Positions 1 to 8,041 of a stretch of 64,000 nucleotides of DNA are shown here, in pieces. The notes below the pieces were generated by a model. It had not been told where the DNA came from. It saw only the letters and a program-made list of their open reading frames with translations, and did no database searches. Numbering within the stretch: position 1 is the stretch's first letter; each line of letters starts with the position of its first letter. Source of the stretch: Rhabdothermincola sediminis (lineage in GTDB: Bacteria; Actinomycetota; Acidimicrobiia; Acidimicrobiales; Acidimicrobilacustridaceae); assembly GCF_014805525.1 (NCBI RefSeq), contig NZ_JACFSZ010000005.1, forward strand, positions 62,001-126,000, in the 5' to 3' direction. Position numbers and translations under genes: made by a program.

Positions 1-1
1 C

Positions 2-553
2 GTGGCCCGCCTCGACGACCTGGCCTACAAGGGCATCGACACCTGCATCGAGGCCACCGAGCGGGCCGCAGCCAGCATCGACGTCGAGCTGCGGCTGATC
101 GGTGACGGTCCGGCACGCCGCCAGCTCGACGCCCTCGTGCAGCAGCGGGGTCTCACCTCGATCGTGCGCTGCCTGGGGCCACTCGACGACGATGCCCTGC
201 GCCGCGAGTACGCGGAGGCCGGAGTGGTCGTGAGCGTCAGCCGGTTCCGTCGCGGCGACCCGCCGCAGGGGGAGGGCTTGGGCATCGTGGCGCTGGAGGC
301 CGGGGCCGCGGGGGTCCCGGCGATCGTCTCCTCCGTGGGAGGGGCGGTCGACACCGTCATCGACGGCACGACTGGGCTGCTGGTCCCGGCTGGTGACGCC
401 GATGCCCTCACCCGGGCCCTCGTCGAGCTGGGTCGGGACCCGACTCGGCGGGCGAGGATGGGCCGGGCGGCGCGAGCCTTCGTGCACGAGGTGCACGGGC
501 GGGATGCGTTCCGAGCCCGGGTCCGCGAGGCGGTGCACGGGGTGGTGGGCTAA
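2..553 (+). CDS. Glycosyltransferase family 4, C-terminal part (partial)
   Basis: This is the C-terminal 183 residues of a GT-B glycosyltransferase; the gene begins upstream of the window, so the GTG at its left edge need not be the true start. The end of a family 4 nucleotide-binding domain is visible: RLIGDGPARR, then the EGLGIVALEAGAAGVPAIVS segment, which holds the EX7E-type donor-binding motif, then GTTGLLVPAGD. It transfers a sugar, presumably to a lipid-linked oligosaccharide in the cytoplasm. The stop codon abuts the start of the following amidotransferase gene, so the two are probably co-transcribed. Donor and acceptor cannot be told from the sequence. Confidence 0.88.
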   Translation: MARLDDLAYKGIDTCIEATERAAASIDVELRLIGDGPARRQLDALVQQRGLTSIVRCLGPLDDDALRREYAEAGVVVSVSRFRRGDPPQGEGLGIVALEAGAAGVPAIVSSVGGAVDTVIDGTTGLLVPAGDADALTRALVELGRDPTRRARMGRAARAFVHEVHGRDAFRARVREAVHGVVG

Positions 554-2359
554 GTGTGCGGCATCGCGGGCGTCCTCGACACCGATGGTCGAGGGGTCGA
601 GCTGGTGGAGCGGATGAACCGCGCCCAGACCCGGCGGGGTCCCGACCACGCCTCGGTGGCACGCGCCGGACCCTTCGTCCTCGGGAACACCCGGCTGGCG
701 ATCAGGGACCTGACGCCGGCGGGGAACCAGCCTTTCACCAGCCCGGACGGCTCGATCACCGCAGTGTTCAACGGCGAGATCTACAACTTCCGCCAGCTGG
801 CCACCGCACACGGCATCGAGCTGCGCTCCGGCTGCGACGGCGAGATCATCCCCGCGCTCTGGGCGCGTGAGGGCCCCGCGTGCCTGGCCCGGTTCCGTGG
901 GATGTTCGCCATCGCACTGGTCGACCAGCGTGCCGGCCGGCTGTTCCTCGCTCGCGATCCGTTCGGCATCAAGCCGCTGCACTGGAGGCGGGAGGGCGCC
1001 ACGGTCGCGTTCGCCTCCGACGTGCGGGTGCTGGAGTCCTTCGGTGCCCCGCCCGACCTCGACCCTGCCGCTCTGTGGTCCTTCCTGCGGTTCGGCAGCA
1101 TCCCTGCTGACCGCTCACCGTTCGTCGGGGTCGAGGCGGTGGCGCCGGGAGCGTGTATCAGTATCGGCGCTGACGCGCAGGTGCGGGACGAGGGGCGAGT
1201 ACCCGCCATGGAGCCATCCCTCGACGGGAGTGGCATCACCGCGGCGCGAGCACTCGGCGAGTCCATCCGATTGCACCTCGAGGCCGATGTCCCGACCGCG
1301 CTGCTCCTCTCCGCCGGTGTCGACTCCTCGCTGCTGGCGGCGGTAGCGGCCCGGCTCGGCCGGCGGCTGCACTGCCTGACCGTGTCCGGCTTGGGGTCTG
1401 CGGACGAGAGCGCGATCGCCCGCGCCACCGCTCAGTACCACGGCCACCGGCACACCACCGTCCGGGCCGAGATCGACGAGGGCACCGTCGACGAGTTCCT
1501 CGCGTCGATGCAGCGACCGAGCATCGATGGGCTGAACACCTTCCTGGTCTGCCGAGCTGTGCGGGGAGCCGGGTACAAGGTCGCCCTGTCGGGGCTCGGC
1601 GCGGACGAGGCGGTGGGCGGCTACCGCCTGGCGGCGTCGTTGCGATGGCTGCCGGCGCTGCGGTCCCTCGACCGGGTGCCCGCTGCTGCGGCCATGCGTG
1701 ACCGGGTCGTGCGGGCGGCGCGGTCGCGTTCGCTGATCGGGGACAAGGCGGTCGGACTGTTGCTGTCGGGTGGGCCGAGGTCCCCGGAAGGGTTGGTGCG
1801 CCTCCAGCGGGAGCTGTTCCCCGTGGCCACCGTGGAGGCCCTCCTCGGGCCGCCGTACGGCGCCGAGGATCTGGACGAGCGCGCGCGAGTGGTCCATTCG
1901 GAGCGGCCGGGACCGCGTGACGGCTACGCGCGGATGGCGGCCGCCGAGCTCACCACCTATCTGCAACCGATGCTGCTCGCTGATGCGGACGCGTTCTCGA
2001 TGGCGTCCTCGGTCGAGCTGCGTGTGCCCTACGTGGATCGGGCGTTCTTCGCGGCGGCCACCCGTGGTCGGCGACCCCTGGGCAAGGGGGTACTGGTCCG
2101 GGAGCTCGGTGACGGCTACCTGCGCCGGCTCGCCCGGCGGCCGAAGTCCGGCTTCTCGCTGCCGATGCGTGGCTGGCTGGAGGACGGGGTCCTCCGCCAG
2201 GTGGTCGCCGACGCCTGCTCGCCCACGGCACCGGTGTGGTCGCACCTCGACCGCCGGATGGGCCTGCCGATCCTGCGGCGGGCCGGGGCCTCGCCGCGCT
2301 GGTCGGAGTCGTGGGCCATCGCGGTGCTCGACGGATGGCTCCGGAGGGGCCGGTCGTGA
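554..2359 (+). CDS. Asparagine synthase-type glutamine amidotransferase (AsnB-like, polysaccharide-associated)
   Basis: A 601-residue class II amidotransferase starting at GTG so that Cys2 becomes the N-terminal nucleophile after removal of Met. The glutaminase domain (about 1-200) shows RRGPDH (28-32 region), NGEIYN (73-78) and the RLAI loop. The synthetase domain carries the ATP pyrophosphatase loop as SAGVDS (253-258) in place of the usual SGGxDS, and a conserved SVELRVPYVD segment near the C-terminus. Members of this family inside sugar clusters transfer ammonia from glutamine to a carboxyl group, for example a uronic acid (family knowledge). Its place between two glycosyltransferases suggests sugar amidation rather than free asparagine synthesis. 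It abuts the gene before it and overlaps the next by four bases. Confidence 0.88.
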   Translation: MCGIAGVLDTDGRGVELVERMNRAQTRRGPDHASVARAGPFVLGNTRLAIRDLTPAGNQPFTSPDGSITAVFNGEIYNFRQLATAHGIELRSGCDGEIIPALWAREGPACLARFRGMFAIALVDQRAGRLFLARDPFGIKPLHWRREGATVAFASDVRVLESFGAPPDLDPAALWSFLRFGSIPADRSPFVGVEAVAPGACISIGADAQVRDEGRVPAMEPSLDGSGITAARALGESIRLHLEADVPTALLLSAGVDSSLLAAVAARLGRRLHCLTVSGLGSADESAIARATAQYHGHRHTTVRAEIDEGTVDEFLASMQRPSIDGLNTFLVCRAVRGAGYKVALSGLGADEAVGGYRLAASLRWLPALRSLDRVPAAAAMRDRVVRAARSRSLIGDKAVGLLLSGGPRSPEGLVRLQRELFPVATVEALLGPPYGAEDLDERARVVHSERPGPRDGYARMAAAELTTYLQPMLLADADAFSMASSVELRVPYVDRAFFAAATRGRRPLGKGVLVRELGDGYLRRLARRPKSGFSLPMRGWLEDGVLRQVVADACSPTAPVWSHLDRRMGLPILRRAGASPRWSESWAIAVLDGWLRRGRS

Positions 2360-3552
2360 GCGATGTCGTGAGCGACGGCACGCCGCTCAGTGGCGGCAGG
2401 GACCTGGAGGTGCACGTGAACGCGGTCGGCGCGGTCATGGGTGGCGCGGCTCGCCATCTCGGCCCCTTCCTCACCGCCCTGGCCGAGCGCCGACCTCGCT
2501 GGGAGCTGGTGGCCTGGGTGTCCCAGGACATCGACGAACTCATCGTCCCGTCCGGCGTGCAGGTCAGGACAGTGCCCCGGGTGGGTCCGGCGCGCCGGGT
2601 GTGGTGGGAGTCCGTCACGTTGCCTCGGGTGCTCCGGGCCGAGGGAGCGGACGTGCTGGTGAACCTGACCAACTCGGGACCACTCCGCCGTTCGGTGCCC
2701 TCGGTGCTCTACCAGCGTAACCCGATCTGGTTCGATCCGACGTGGGTGCGTCGCCACGGCCCCGGCCGTTTCCGCTTCGAGGCCGCCCTCCGCCGGTGGT
2801 TGGCGTACGCGCAGATGAGGGTGGCGTGCGCGGTCGTGGTGCCCAGCCGGGCGATGGCCACGTATCTCGGCTCCTGGCGGGGCATGACCCCGGAGGTGCG
2901 GTCGCGGCTGGTCGCCGTCCCCCACGCGGTCGACCCCGTCGAGTTCCCGTTCGCCGAGCGGGCCTGGCCGCCTGCGCAACCGCTGCGCCTGCTCTCGGTG
3001 AGCCACGGCGCGCCCCACAAGAACCAGGAGCTGCTGCCGGCGCTGCTCCGGGTGCTCGCAGACCGGGGCGTCGACGCCACGCTCGATCTCACCGTGGCCC
3101 CGCAGGACGCGCCGGCCTACGTCGAGCGAGTCCGGCGCCTGGCCGTGGCGTGCGGGGTGGAGGACCGGTTCCGCCTGCTCGGGCGGGTCCGGGAGGTCCG
3201 GGACCTGTACGCCACCGCGGACCTCATGGTGCTGCCGTCGTTCACCGAGTCCTTCGGCTTCCCGGTGGTGGAGGCCATGGCCTCCGGGTTACCGGTGGTC
3301 GCGTCCGCCATCGGCTCCTCGATCGAGCTGCTGGGCGACCACGGTTGGTTCTTCCCGCCGGACGATCTGCAAGCGGCTGCCGATGCGGTGATGGCGGCCC
3401 TCGCAACCCCCCCGGGCCGGATGGCCGCCAGCCTCGAGGCCGCGTCGGGCGTCGCCCGTGGGCTGAGCTGGCGGGCGAATGCCGACGCCCTGGCCGGGAT
3501 CATCGAACGCTGCGCGGCTGGCCGGCGGACTCCTCGGGCTTCTCGGCGCTGA
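2356..3552 (+). CDS. Glycosyltransferase family 4 protein
   Basis: A 398-residue GT-B glycosyltransferase. The GTG start overlaps the TGA of the amidotransferase gene (GTGA), which fixes the start; another in-frame GTG lies 12 bases later. The N-terminal half has the glycine-rich NAVGAVMGGAARH segment. The C-terminal half has HGAPHKNQELLP, PSFTESFGFPVVEAMASG with the EX7E motif, and GLPVVAS. It resembles mannosyl- or rhamnosyltransferases of O-antigen and exopolysaccharide clusters, but the substrate is unknown. Its last 53 bases overlap, on the opposite strand, the end of the polymerase-like gene, so the two transcription units run into each other. Confidence 0.88.
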   Translation: MSDVVSDGTPLSGGRDLEVHVNAVGAVMGGAARHLGPFLTALAERRPRWELVAWVSQDIDELIVPSGVQVRTVPRVGPARRVWWESVTLPRVLRAEGADVLVNLTNSGPLRRSVPSVLYQRNPIWFDPTWVRRHGPGRFRFEAALRRWLAYAQMRVACAVVVPSRAMATYLGSWRGMTPEVRSRLVAVPHAVDPVEFPFAERAWPPAQPLRLLSVSHGAPHKNQELLPALLRVLADRGVDATLDLTVAPQDAPAYVERVRRLAVACGVEDRFRLLGRVREVRDLYATADLMVLPSFTESFGFPVVEAMASGLPVVASAIGSSIELLGDHGWFFPPDDLQAAADAVMAALATPPGRMAASLEAASGVARGLSWRANADALAGIIERCAAGRRTPRASRR

Positions 3553-5083
3553 CCCAGCGCATCAAGGGGTAGAGCAGCAGACCGAAGGGGAGGGAGAGGA
3601 ACAGACTCAACACCCCGGACTCGATCGCCCCCATCACCGAGAAGGCCATCAGCACCCCGGTGAGCAGGACCGGCACCCGCTTGGAGCGCAGCACGAAGCC
3701 GGCGACGGTGAGGTACGCACCCATCACCATCGCCACCGCCAGCATGAACCCTGTGCCCCCGGCGACGTAGGCCTCGGCTGCGGGAGAGGGGTTGACGCTG
3801 GTGATGAAGTCCGACGCGCTGATGAGCTCGTAGCGCCGGCCCACCTCGTTGGCTGCGTTGTACGTCGGTTTGGACGGGTCGAGGAAGCGGGGGATGAGCA
3901 CTCTGGGCAGGTTCTGGTAGGTCGAGTACCCGTAGTAGGGGTAGCGGTCCGGCACCCAGGTGACGAAGTACCCGAGCTGGTCGCTGTAGTTCGCGAAGCG
4001 GTACGCAGAGTTGGCGAGCACGTTCTCGTCTGCTCGGGAGAGGTCCTCGGCCACCAGATCGAGATAGGTGAGGCCGAGCTCGGGTGCGCTGCCGTCGATC
4101 CCCATCGTGTTCCGGGCGGTGCGGAACTCGGTCTTGGAGATGTTGACCAGAACCAGTGCCACCGCACCGAGCAGGAGGAACAACCACGGGATGTACCGGC
4201 GGTAGGCGACGATGAGTACGAGCAGGACGTATGCCGGCAGTGCACTCTCGTAGAGGACCGCGGAACCGAGGCCGCTGATGACGTAGAGGATGGCCGCGAG
4301 CAGTAAGGCTATGCGCTGGAGCGGGGGCAGGATCCCGTCGAGCCAGAAGCGTGCCAGCAACACCCCACCACCGACCCCGGCCAGCTTCACCAGAGTCGTG
4401 AGACTCCCGAACGAGGAGCTGAGGCCGAGGACCTGGATCGCCCCGGAGGTCAGCAGGCTGATGGCGATCAGCACCCAGGCCCGCACCATCGCCGAGCGAG
4501 CCAAGATGGGCCGCTCGGGTGGCGCCTCGCCAGGGACGAGCCGGGCCAGGACCCGTTCCAGCCCGGCGCTGGTCGCGACGAGTACCACCGTGAAGAGGGT
4601 GAGGTAGGCGAAGCCGACGGTTCGTACGGCGACCGTGAAGGTGTCCGCGTAGATCAGAGGAGGCTGCGCGAGCAGCGCGGCGACCAGCAGGTAGACGAGC
4701 TGGACGACGAGGTACAGCTGGACGAGCGGGAAGATCATCGTCCGCTGGAGGCGAAGCAGCCTCAGCCCTGCATAGGTGGCCCCGATGCTGGCGAAGGCCC
4801 AGAGCCGGGTGTCGAGCGGGAAGCCCGGTTCGTTCCGCAGGAGCAGCACCACCGCGACCCCGATGAACAAACCCGCTCCCGCTCGCCGCCAGCCCGGCAG
4901 GCAGAGCAGGGAGATGACCAGCCAGGCCAGCGCGGCGGTTCCCAGGGCGGCTTCGAGCGAGTCGGGTCCGAGCCAGTGCACCAGCCCCGCGGCGGCGATG
5001 ACGAGCAGGTCGTAGGCCGCCCCGACGAGTTGGTTGCCGGCGCTCGGGGCTGCCGCGGGCCTGACCTCGAGGGGGGCGGTCAC
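3500..5083 (-). CDS. O-antigen ligase/polymerase-like polytopic membrane protein
   Basis: A 527-residue integral membrane protein with roughly a dozen hydrophobic helices and a large loop in the second half (with FANYSDQLGYFVTWVPDRYP), the layout of Wzy-type polymerases and WaaL-type ligases. Such proteins act on undecaprenyl-linked repeats at the outer face of the membrane. The GTG start overlaps the stop of the GT2 gene (GTGA); the open frame continues about 600 bases upstream, but that part is Arg/Pro/Gly-rich antisense shadow of the GT2 gene. It is the last gene of the minus-strand operon. Assignment to polymerase or ligase is inference, as no short diagnostic motif is evident. Confidence 0.78.
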   Translation of the reverse strand: MTAPLEVRPAAAPSAGNQLVGAAYDLLVIAAAGLVHWLGPDSLEAALGTAALAWLVISLLCLPGWRRAGAGLFIGVAVVLLLRNEPGFPLDTRLWAFASIGATYAGLRLLRLQRTMIFPLVQLYLVVQLVYLLVAALLAQPPLIYADTFTVAVRTVGFAYLTLFTVVLVATSAGLERVLARLVPGEAPPERPILARSAMVRAWVLIAISLLTSGAIQVLGLSSSFGSLTTLVKLAGVGGGVLLARFWLDGILPPLQRIALLLAAILYVISGLGSAVLYESALPAYVLLVLIVAYRRYIPWLFLLLGAVALVLVNISKTEFRTARNTMGIDGSAPELGLTYLDLVAEDLSRADENVLANSAYRFANYSDQLGYFVTWVPDRYPYYGYSTYQNLPRVLIPRFLDPSKPTYNAANEVGRRYELISASDFITSVNPSPAAEAYVAGGTGFMLAVAMVMGAYLTVAGFVLRSKRVPVLLTGVLMAFSVMGAIESGVLSLFLSLPFGLLLYPLMRWVSAEKPEESAGQPRSVR

Positions 5084-5931
5084 GGTCCGCGCCGCCTCAG
5101 TTCGTCGGCCTTCAGGTCGATGCACAGCTCCTGCCAGGCCTCGAACAGTGCCCGGTCGAACCCGGCCCGGCCGTCGAGGAAGCCCCCGAGCGCGAAGTAG
5201 CTGGTGAGGAAGCGCAGCGCCGGACGGGCCGGCAACCGCTCGTAGACCCGTTGCCGGAGGAATCGCCGGCGAAGCGTCGGGTCGCGCCAGGCACCGAGCA
5301 CGCTGGGTCCGCGGCCCCCTTGCTGGCCGGCCAGCCGGGCCTGCGCTTCGAGGGTGGAGTAGCGGTTGTGCTTGTCGATGTAGGCCGTCCAGGAGTCGAC
5401 GTCGCCGTGCTCCAGCCAGCCGTGCATGCGGCTCACCCGGGCATCCCGGGGGATCACCAGGTGCTCGTTGACCCCGCGGTCCTCGTAGCGGGTGGCACCG
5501 GCCCGCACCAGCCGGGCGAGCCAGATCTCCCCGAAGCCGCCGTGCCGCAGGACCCGCCCGGCGAAGCGCGTACGCCGCCGGACGAGCACCACGTCGGCAG
5601 CACACTGCCGGGGGTCGAACGCCGCCAGCTCCCGATGGAGTTCCCCGCTCAGCCACTCGTCGGCGTCCATGGTGAAGATCCACCGCCCGCCGAAGCGGGA
5701 CGCGATCTCCCCGAGCGCCCAGTTGCGCTGGTCCGCGTACCCGGTGAACGCCCGGCGCACGACCGCTGCCCCCGCGGCCTGGGCGATGGCGCAGGTGCGG
5801 TCCGTGCTCTCGGAGTCGACGACCACCACCCGGTCCACCGCCCCGGTCAGTGATCCGATGGCGCGCCCGATCCGCCGCTCCTCGTTCAAGGTGAGTACGC
5901 AGGCGACGAGGCCGCGGTCGTCACCCGGCAC
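5080..5931 (-). CDS. Glycosyltransferase family 2 protein (WaaE/KdtX-like)
   Basis: A 283-residue GT-A glycosyltransferase. The N-terminus reads LVACVLTLNEERRIGRAIGSL, followed by VVVVDSESTDRT, and the metal-binding DxD motif is DAD at residues 89-91 (FTMDADEW). These match the LgtF/WaaE branch of GT2, which adds glucose or related sugars to surface glycans. The chosen GTG start lies 11 bases inside the end of the preceding oxidoreductase gene. The longer upstream frame is low-complexity Arg/Pro/Ser and is rejected. The stop overlaps the next gene by four bases, so translational coupling in this operon is likely. Confidence 0.85.
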   Translation of the reverse strand: MPGDDRGLVACVLTLNEERRIGRAIGSLTGAVDRVVVVDSESTDRTCAIAQAAGAAVVRRAFTGYADQRNWALGEIASRFGGRWIFTMDADEWLSGELHRELAAFDPRQCAADVVLVRRRTRFAGRVLRHGGFGEIWLARLVRAGATRYEDRGVNEHLVIPRDARVSRMHGWLEHGDVDSWTAYIDKHNRYSTLEAQARLAGQQGGRGPSVLGAWRDPTLRRRFLRQRVYERLPARPALRFLTSYFALGGFLDGRAGFDRALFEAWQELCIDLKADELRRRGP

Positions 5932-8041
5932 GGCTCGCCCCTCCACCCAGGGCTGCGAGCGCATGCAGCGTGGCGCGGGTGGTGGCGATGGCGGCATCCG
6001 ATGCGCTCCGATCGCCGGTCCGCAAGGCCTCGCGCAGGGCGAGCATCTCGGCCTGGTGGCCCTTGTCGCGAGGGCGGATCGCGGTCTCGCGGCCGTCGAG
6101 CACGACCGTGCGGAAATCGACGATGGTCGCCGTGTGACCCCGGCCGAGCACCTCGACCCGCTCCTTCTCGGTGGCGGGATGGCCGTCGCTGGCATAGGTG
6201 ATCGCCCCGGTGGAGCCGTCGGGCCAGCCCAGGGCCACCACCAGGTCCCCGATCGTCGCCAGTTCCTGGCCGTCGCCACCACCGCCGATCGCCGTCACCC
6301 GGCTGGGGGGTGCCCCGACGATCGCGGCGCAGGTGTCCACGAAATGGCAGACCTCGCCCAGGAGGCGGCCACCCTGGCGCCGATCGGCGAGCCAGTGCCC
6401 GGCCGGCAGCGGGCCGGCGTTCACCCGGTAGGTGATGACCAGTGGGCCGCCACCAGCGCCGAGATGTTCGCGGACCATCGCCACCGGTCGCGACCAGCGC
6501 CGGTTGAAGCCCACGAACAGCACCCTGTCGCTCTCGGCCAGCGCGGCCTCGACATCGGCCAGCTCGTCCTCGGTCAGCGCAAGGGGCTTCTCGGTGAACA
6601 CGTGCTTGCCCGCCCGCAGAGCTGCCGCGGTGAGCTGAGCGTGCTGATCGTGAGGGGTGGCCACCACCACCAGGTCCACCGCCGGGTCGTCGATCACCGC
6701 CCCTGCCCCGGACACCGCCTTCTCGAAGCCGCGCCGCGCGCCCAGCTGGACGGCCGAGAGCCCCGATGCGGAGCTGACCGAGACCAGGCGCTCGAAGCCG
6801 GCGGCGAGCAGCGCGGGGACGAGGACCGTGCGGGCGAAGCCGCCCGCGCCGATGAGCCCCACCCCGAGGGTGTCGCCATCGGTGGCTGCCCGCAGGCGGA
6901 TGGGCTGGTCGGGCGAGGGAGCGGCGGGATAGGTGAGCAGCACGCCGACCACCTCGCTCCGGTCGTCCTCGAGCACCTCGTAGGCTTCGTGTGCGCGTTC
7001 GATCGGGAACCGGTGGGTGACCAGATCGGCGACGGCCAGGCGGTCGCTGGCGAGGAGGTCGAGGACCGCTTCCAGGTTGCGGCCCTCGGTCCAGCGGACC
7101 TGGCCGGGGGGGTAATCGACGCCCCAATCCTCATAGGAGCGGTCGTAGCGCCCGGGACCGTAGGACCGAGCGAACCGCACCGTCAGCTCGGCTTCGTAGA
7201 AGGGACGCCGATCGAGCTCGAGGCCTACGTCGCCCACGACCACCACCACGGCCCGGTCACGGCAGCGGGCGGGCACCGCGGCCATCACCGACGGCGAGCC
7301 CGACGCGGCGGCGACCACCACCACGTCAGCACCCCGACCGCGCGACCACTCCCTGACGAGACGGTCGGTGGCCTCCGCTCGCTCCACGTCGGCGGCCGCG
7401 CCAGCCAGGCGCGCCCGGTGCACCGCGCCCGGGTCGAGGTCCACGCCGAACACCTCCGCGCCGGAGGCGATCGCTAGGCGTACCGCGAGCTGGCCGATCA
7501 GCCCGAGCCCGACGACCAGCACCCGGGAGCCGGCATCGACCCCTCCGAGGCGCAGACCGTGCAGCGCGATCGCAGCGACCGTGGTGAAGGCCGCGTCGGT
7601 CGCCGGCACCGGCTCGGGGACCGGCGCGCACAGCAGCCCTGGAACGGCCTGGTACTCGGCGTGGTTGGCGTGGCCTCCCCCGGCGGTGGCCACCAGCATC
7701 CCCGGTGTGATCCCGGCCACGGCGGAGCCGACCTCGACTACCTCACCGGCGGCCGAGTAGCCGAGCGGGACGTCGCCGCCGAGGCGGTCGCGCACCGCCT
7801 GGGCGGCGGCGACGATCCCGTCCGCGCGTGCCTTGCGCAGCACCTGACGCACGAGATCGGGCCGGGCCCGGGCCTTGTCGAGGAGGTTGGAGCGCGCCAG
7901 GCGGGTGACCGCGCGCTCCGTGCCGGCCGACAGCACGCTGGCATGGGTGCGCACCAGCACCTCGGTGGACCCGATGGTGGGCCGGGGCACGTCGACCACC
8001 CGCACCGCGCCACCGGAGATCGGCTGCACCACCTGCTTCAT
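5921..8041 (-). CDS. Bi-domain oxidoreductase: MDR alcohol dehydrogenase-like plus Gfo/Idh/MocA domain
   Basis: A 706-residue fusion. Residues 1-375 are a medium-chain dehydrogenase with a Rossmann motif GLGLIG (178-183). Residues 390-706 are a Gfo/Idh/MocA oxidoreductase with a second nucleotide motif GAGGFA (398-403) and the family EKP motif (484-486). The first domain reads SAGTERAV where zinc enzymes carry their first cysteine ligand, so the catalytic zinc site seems absent. This fusion recurs in capsule and exopolysaccharide clusters, where it probably oxidises and re-reduces a nucleotide sugar (family knowledge plus inference). The ATG start overlaps the stop of the second amidotransferase gene (ATGA). 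Confidence 0.87.
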   Translation of the reverse strand: MKQVVQPISGGAVRVVDVPRPTIGSTEVLVRTHASVLSAGTERAVTRLARSNLLDKARARPDLVRQVLRKARADGIVAAAQAVRDRLGGDVPLGYSAAGEVVEVGSAVAGITPGMLVATAGGGHANHAEYQAVPGLLCAPVPEPVPATDAAFTTVAAIALHGLRLGGVDAGSRVLVVGLGLIGQLAVRLAIASGAEVFGVDLDPGAVHRARLAGAAADVERAEATDRLVREWSRGRGADVVVVAAASGSPSVMAAVPARCRDRAVVVVVGDVGLELDRRPFYEAELTVRFARSYGPGRYDRSYEDWGVDYPPGQVRWTEGRNLEAVLDLLASDRLAVADLVTHRFPIERAHEAYEVLEDDRSEVVGVLLTYPAAPSPDQPIRLRAATDGDTLGVGLIGAGGFARTVLVPALLAAGFERLVSVSSASGLSAVQLGARRGFEKAVSGAGAVIDDPAVDLVVVATPHDQHAQLTAAALRAGKHVFTEKPLALTEDELADVEAALAESDRVLFVGFNRRWSRPVAMVREHLGAGGGPLVITYRVNAGPLPAGHWLADRRQGGRLLGEVCHFVDTCAAIVGAPPSRVTAIGGGGDGQELATIGDLVVALGWPDGSTGAITYASDGHPATEKERVEVLGRGHTATIVDFRTVVLDGRETAIRPRDKGHQAEMLALREALRTGDRSASDAAIATTRATLHALAALGGGASRAG

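Noticed and set aside
5084-5683. N-terminal extension of the polymerase-like frame
   Set aside because: Arg/Pro/Gly-rich and not membrane-like; the GTGA overlap with the GT2 gene marks the real start.
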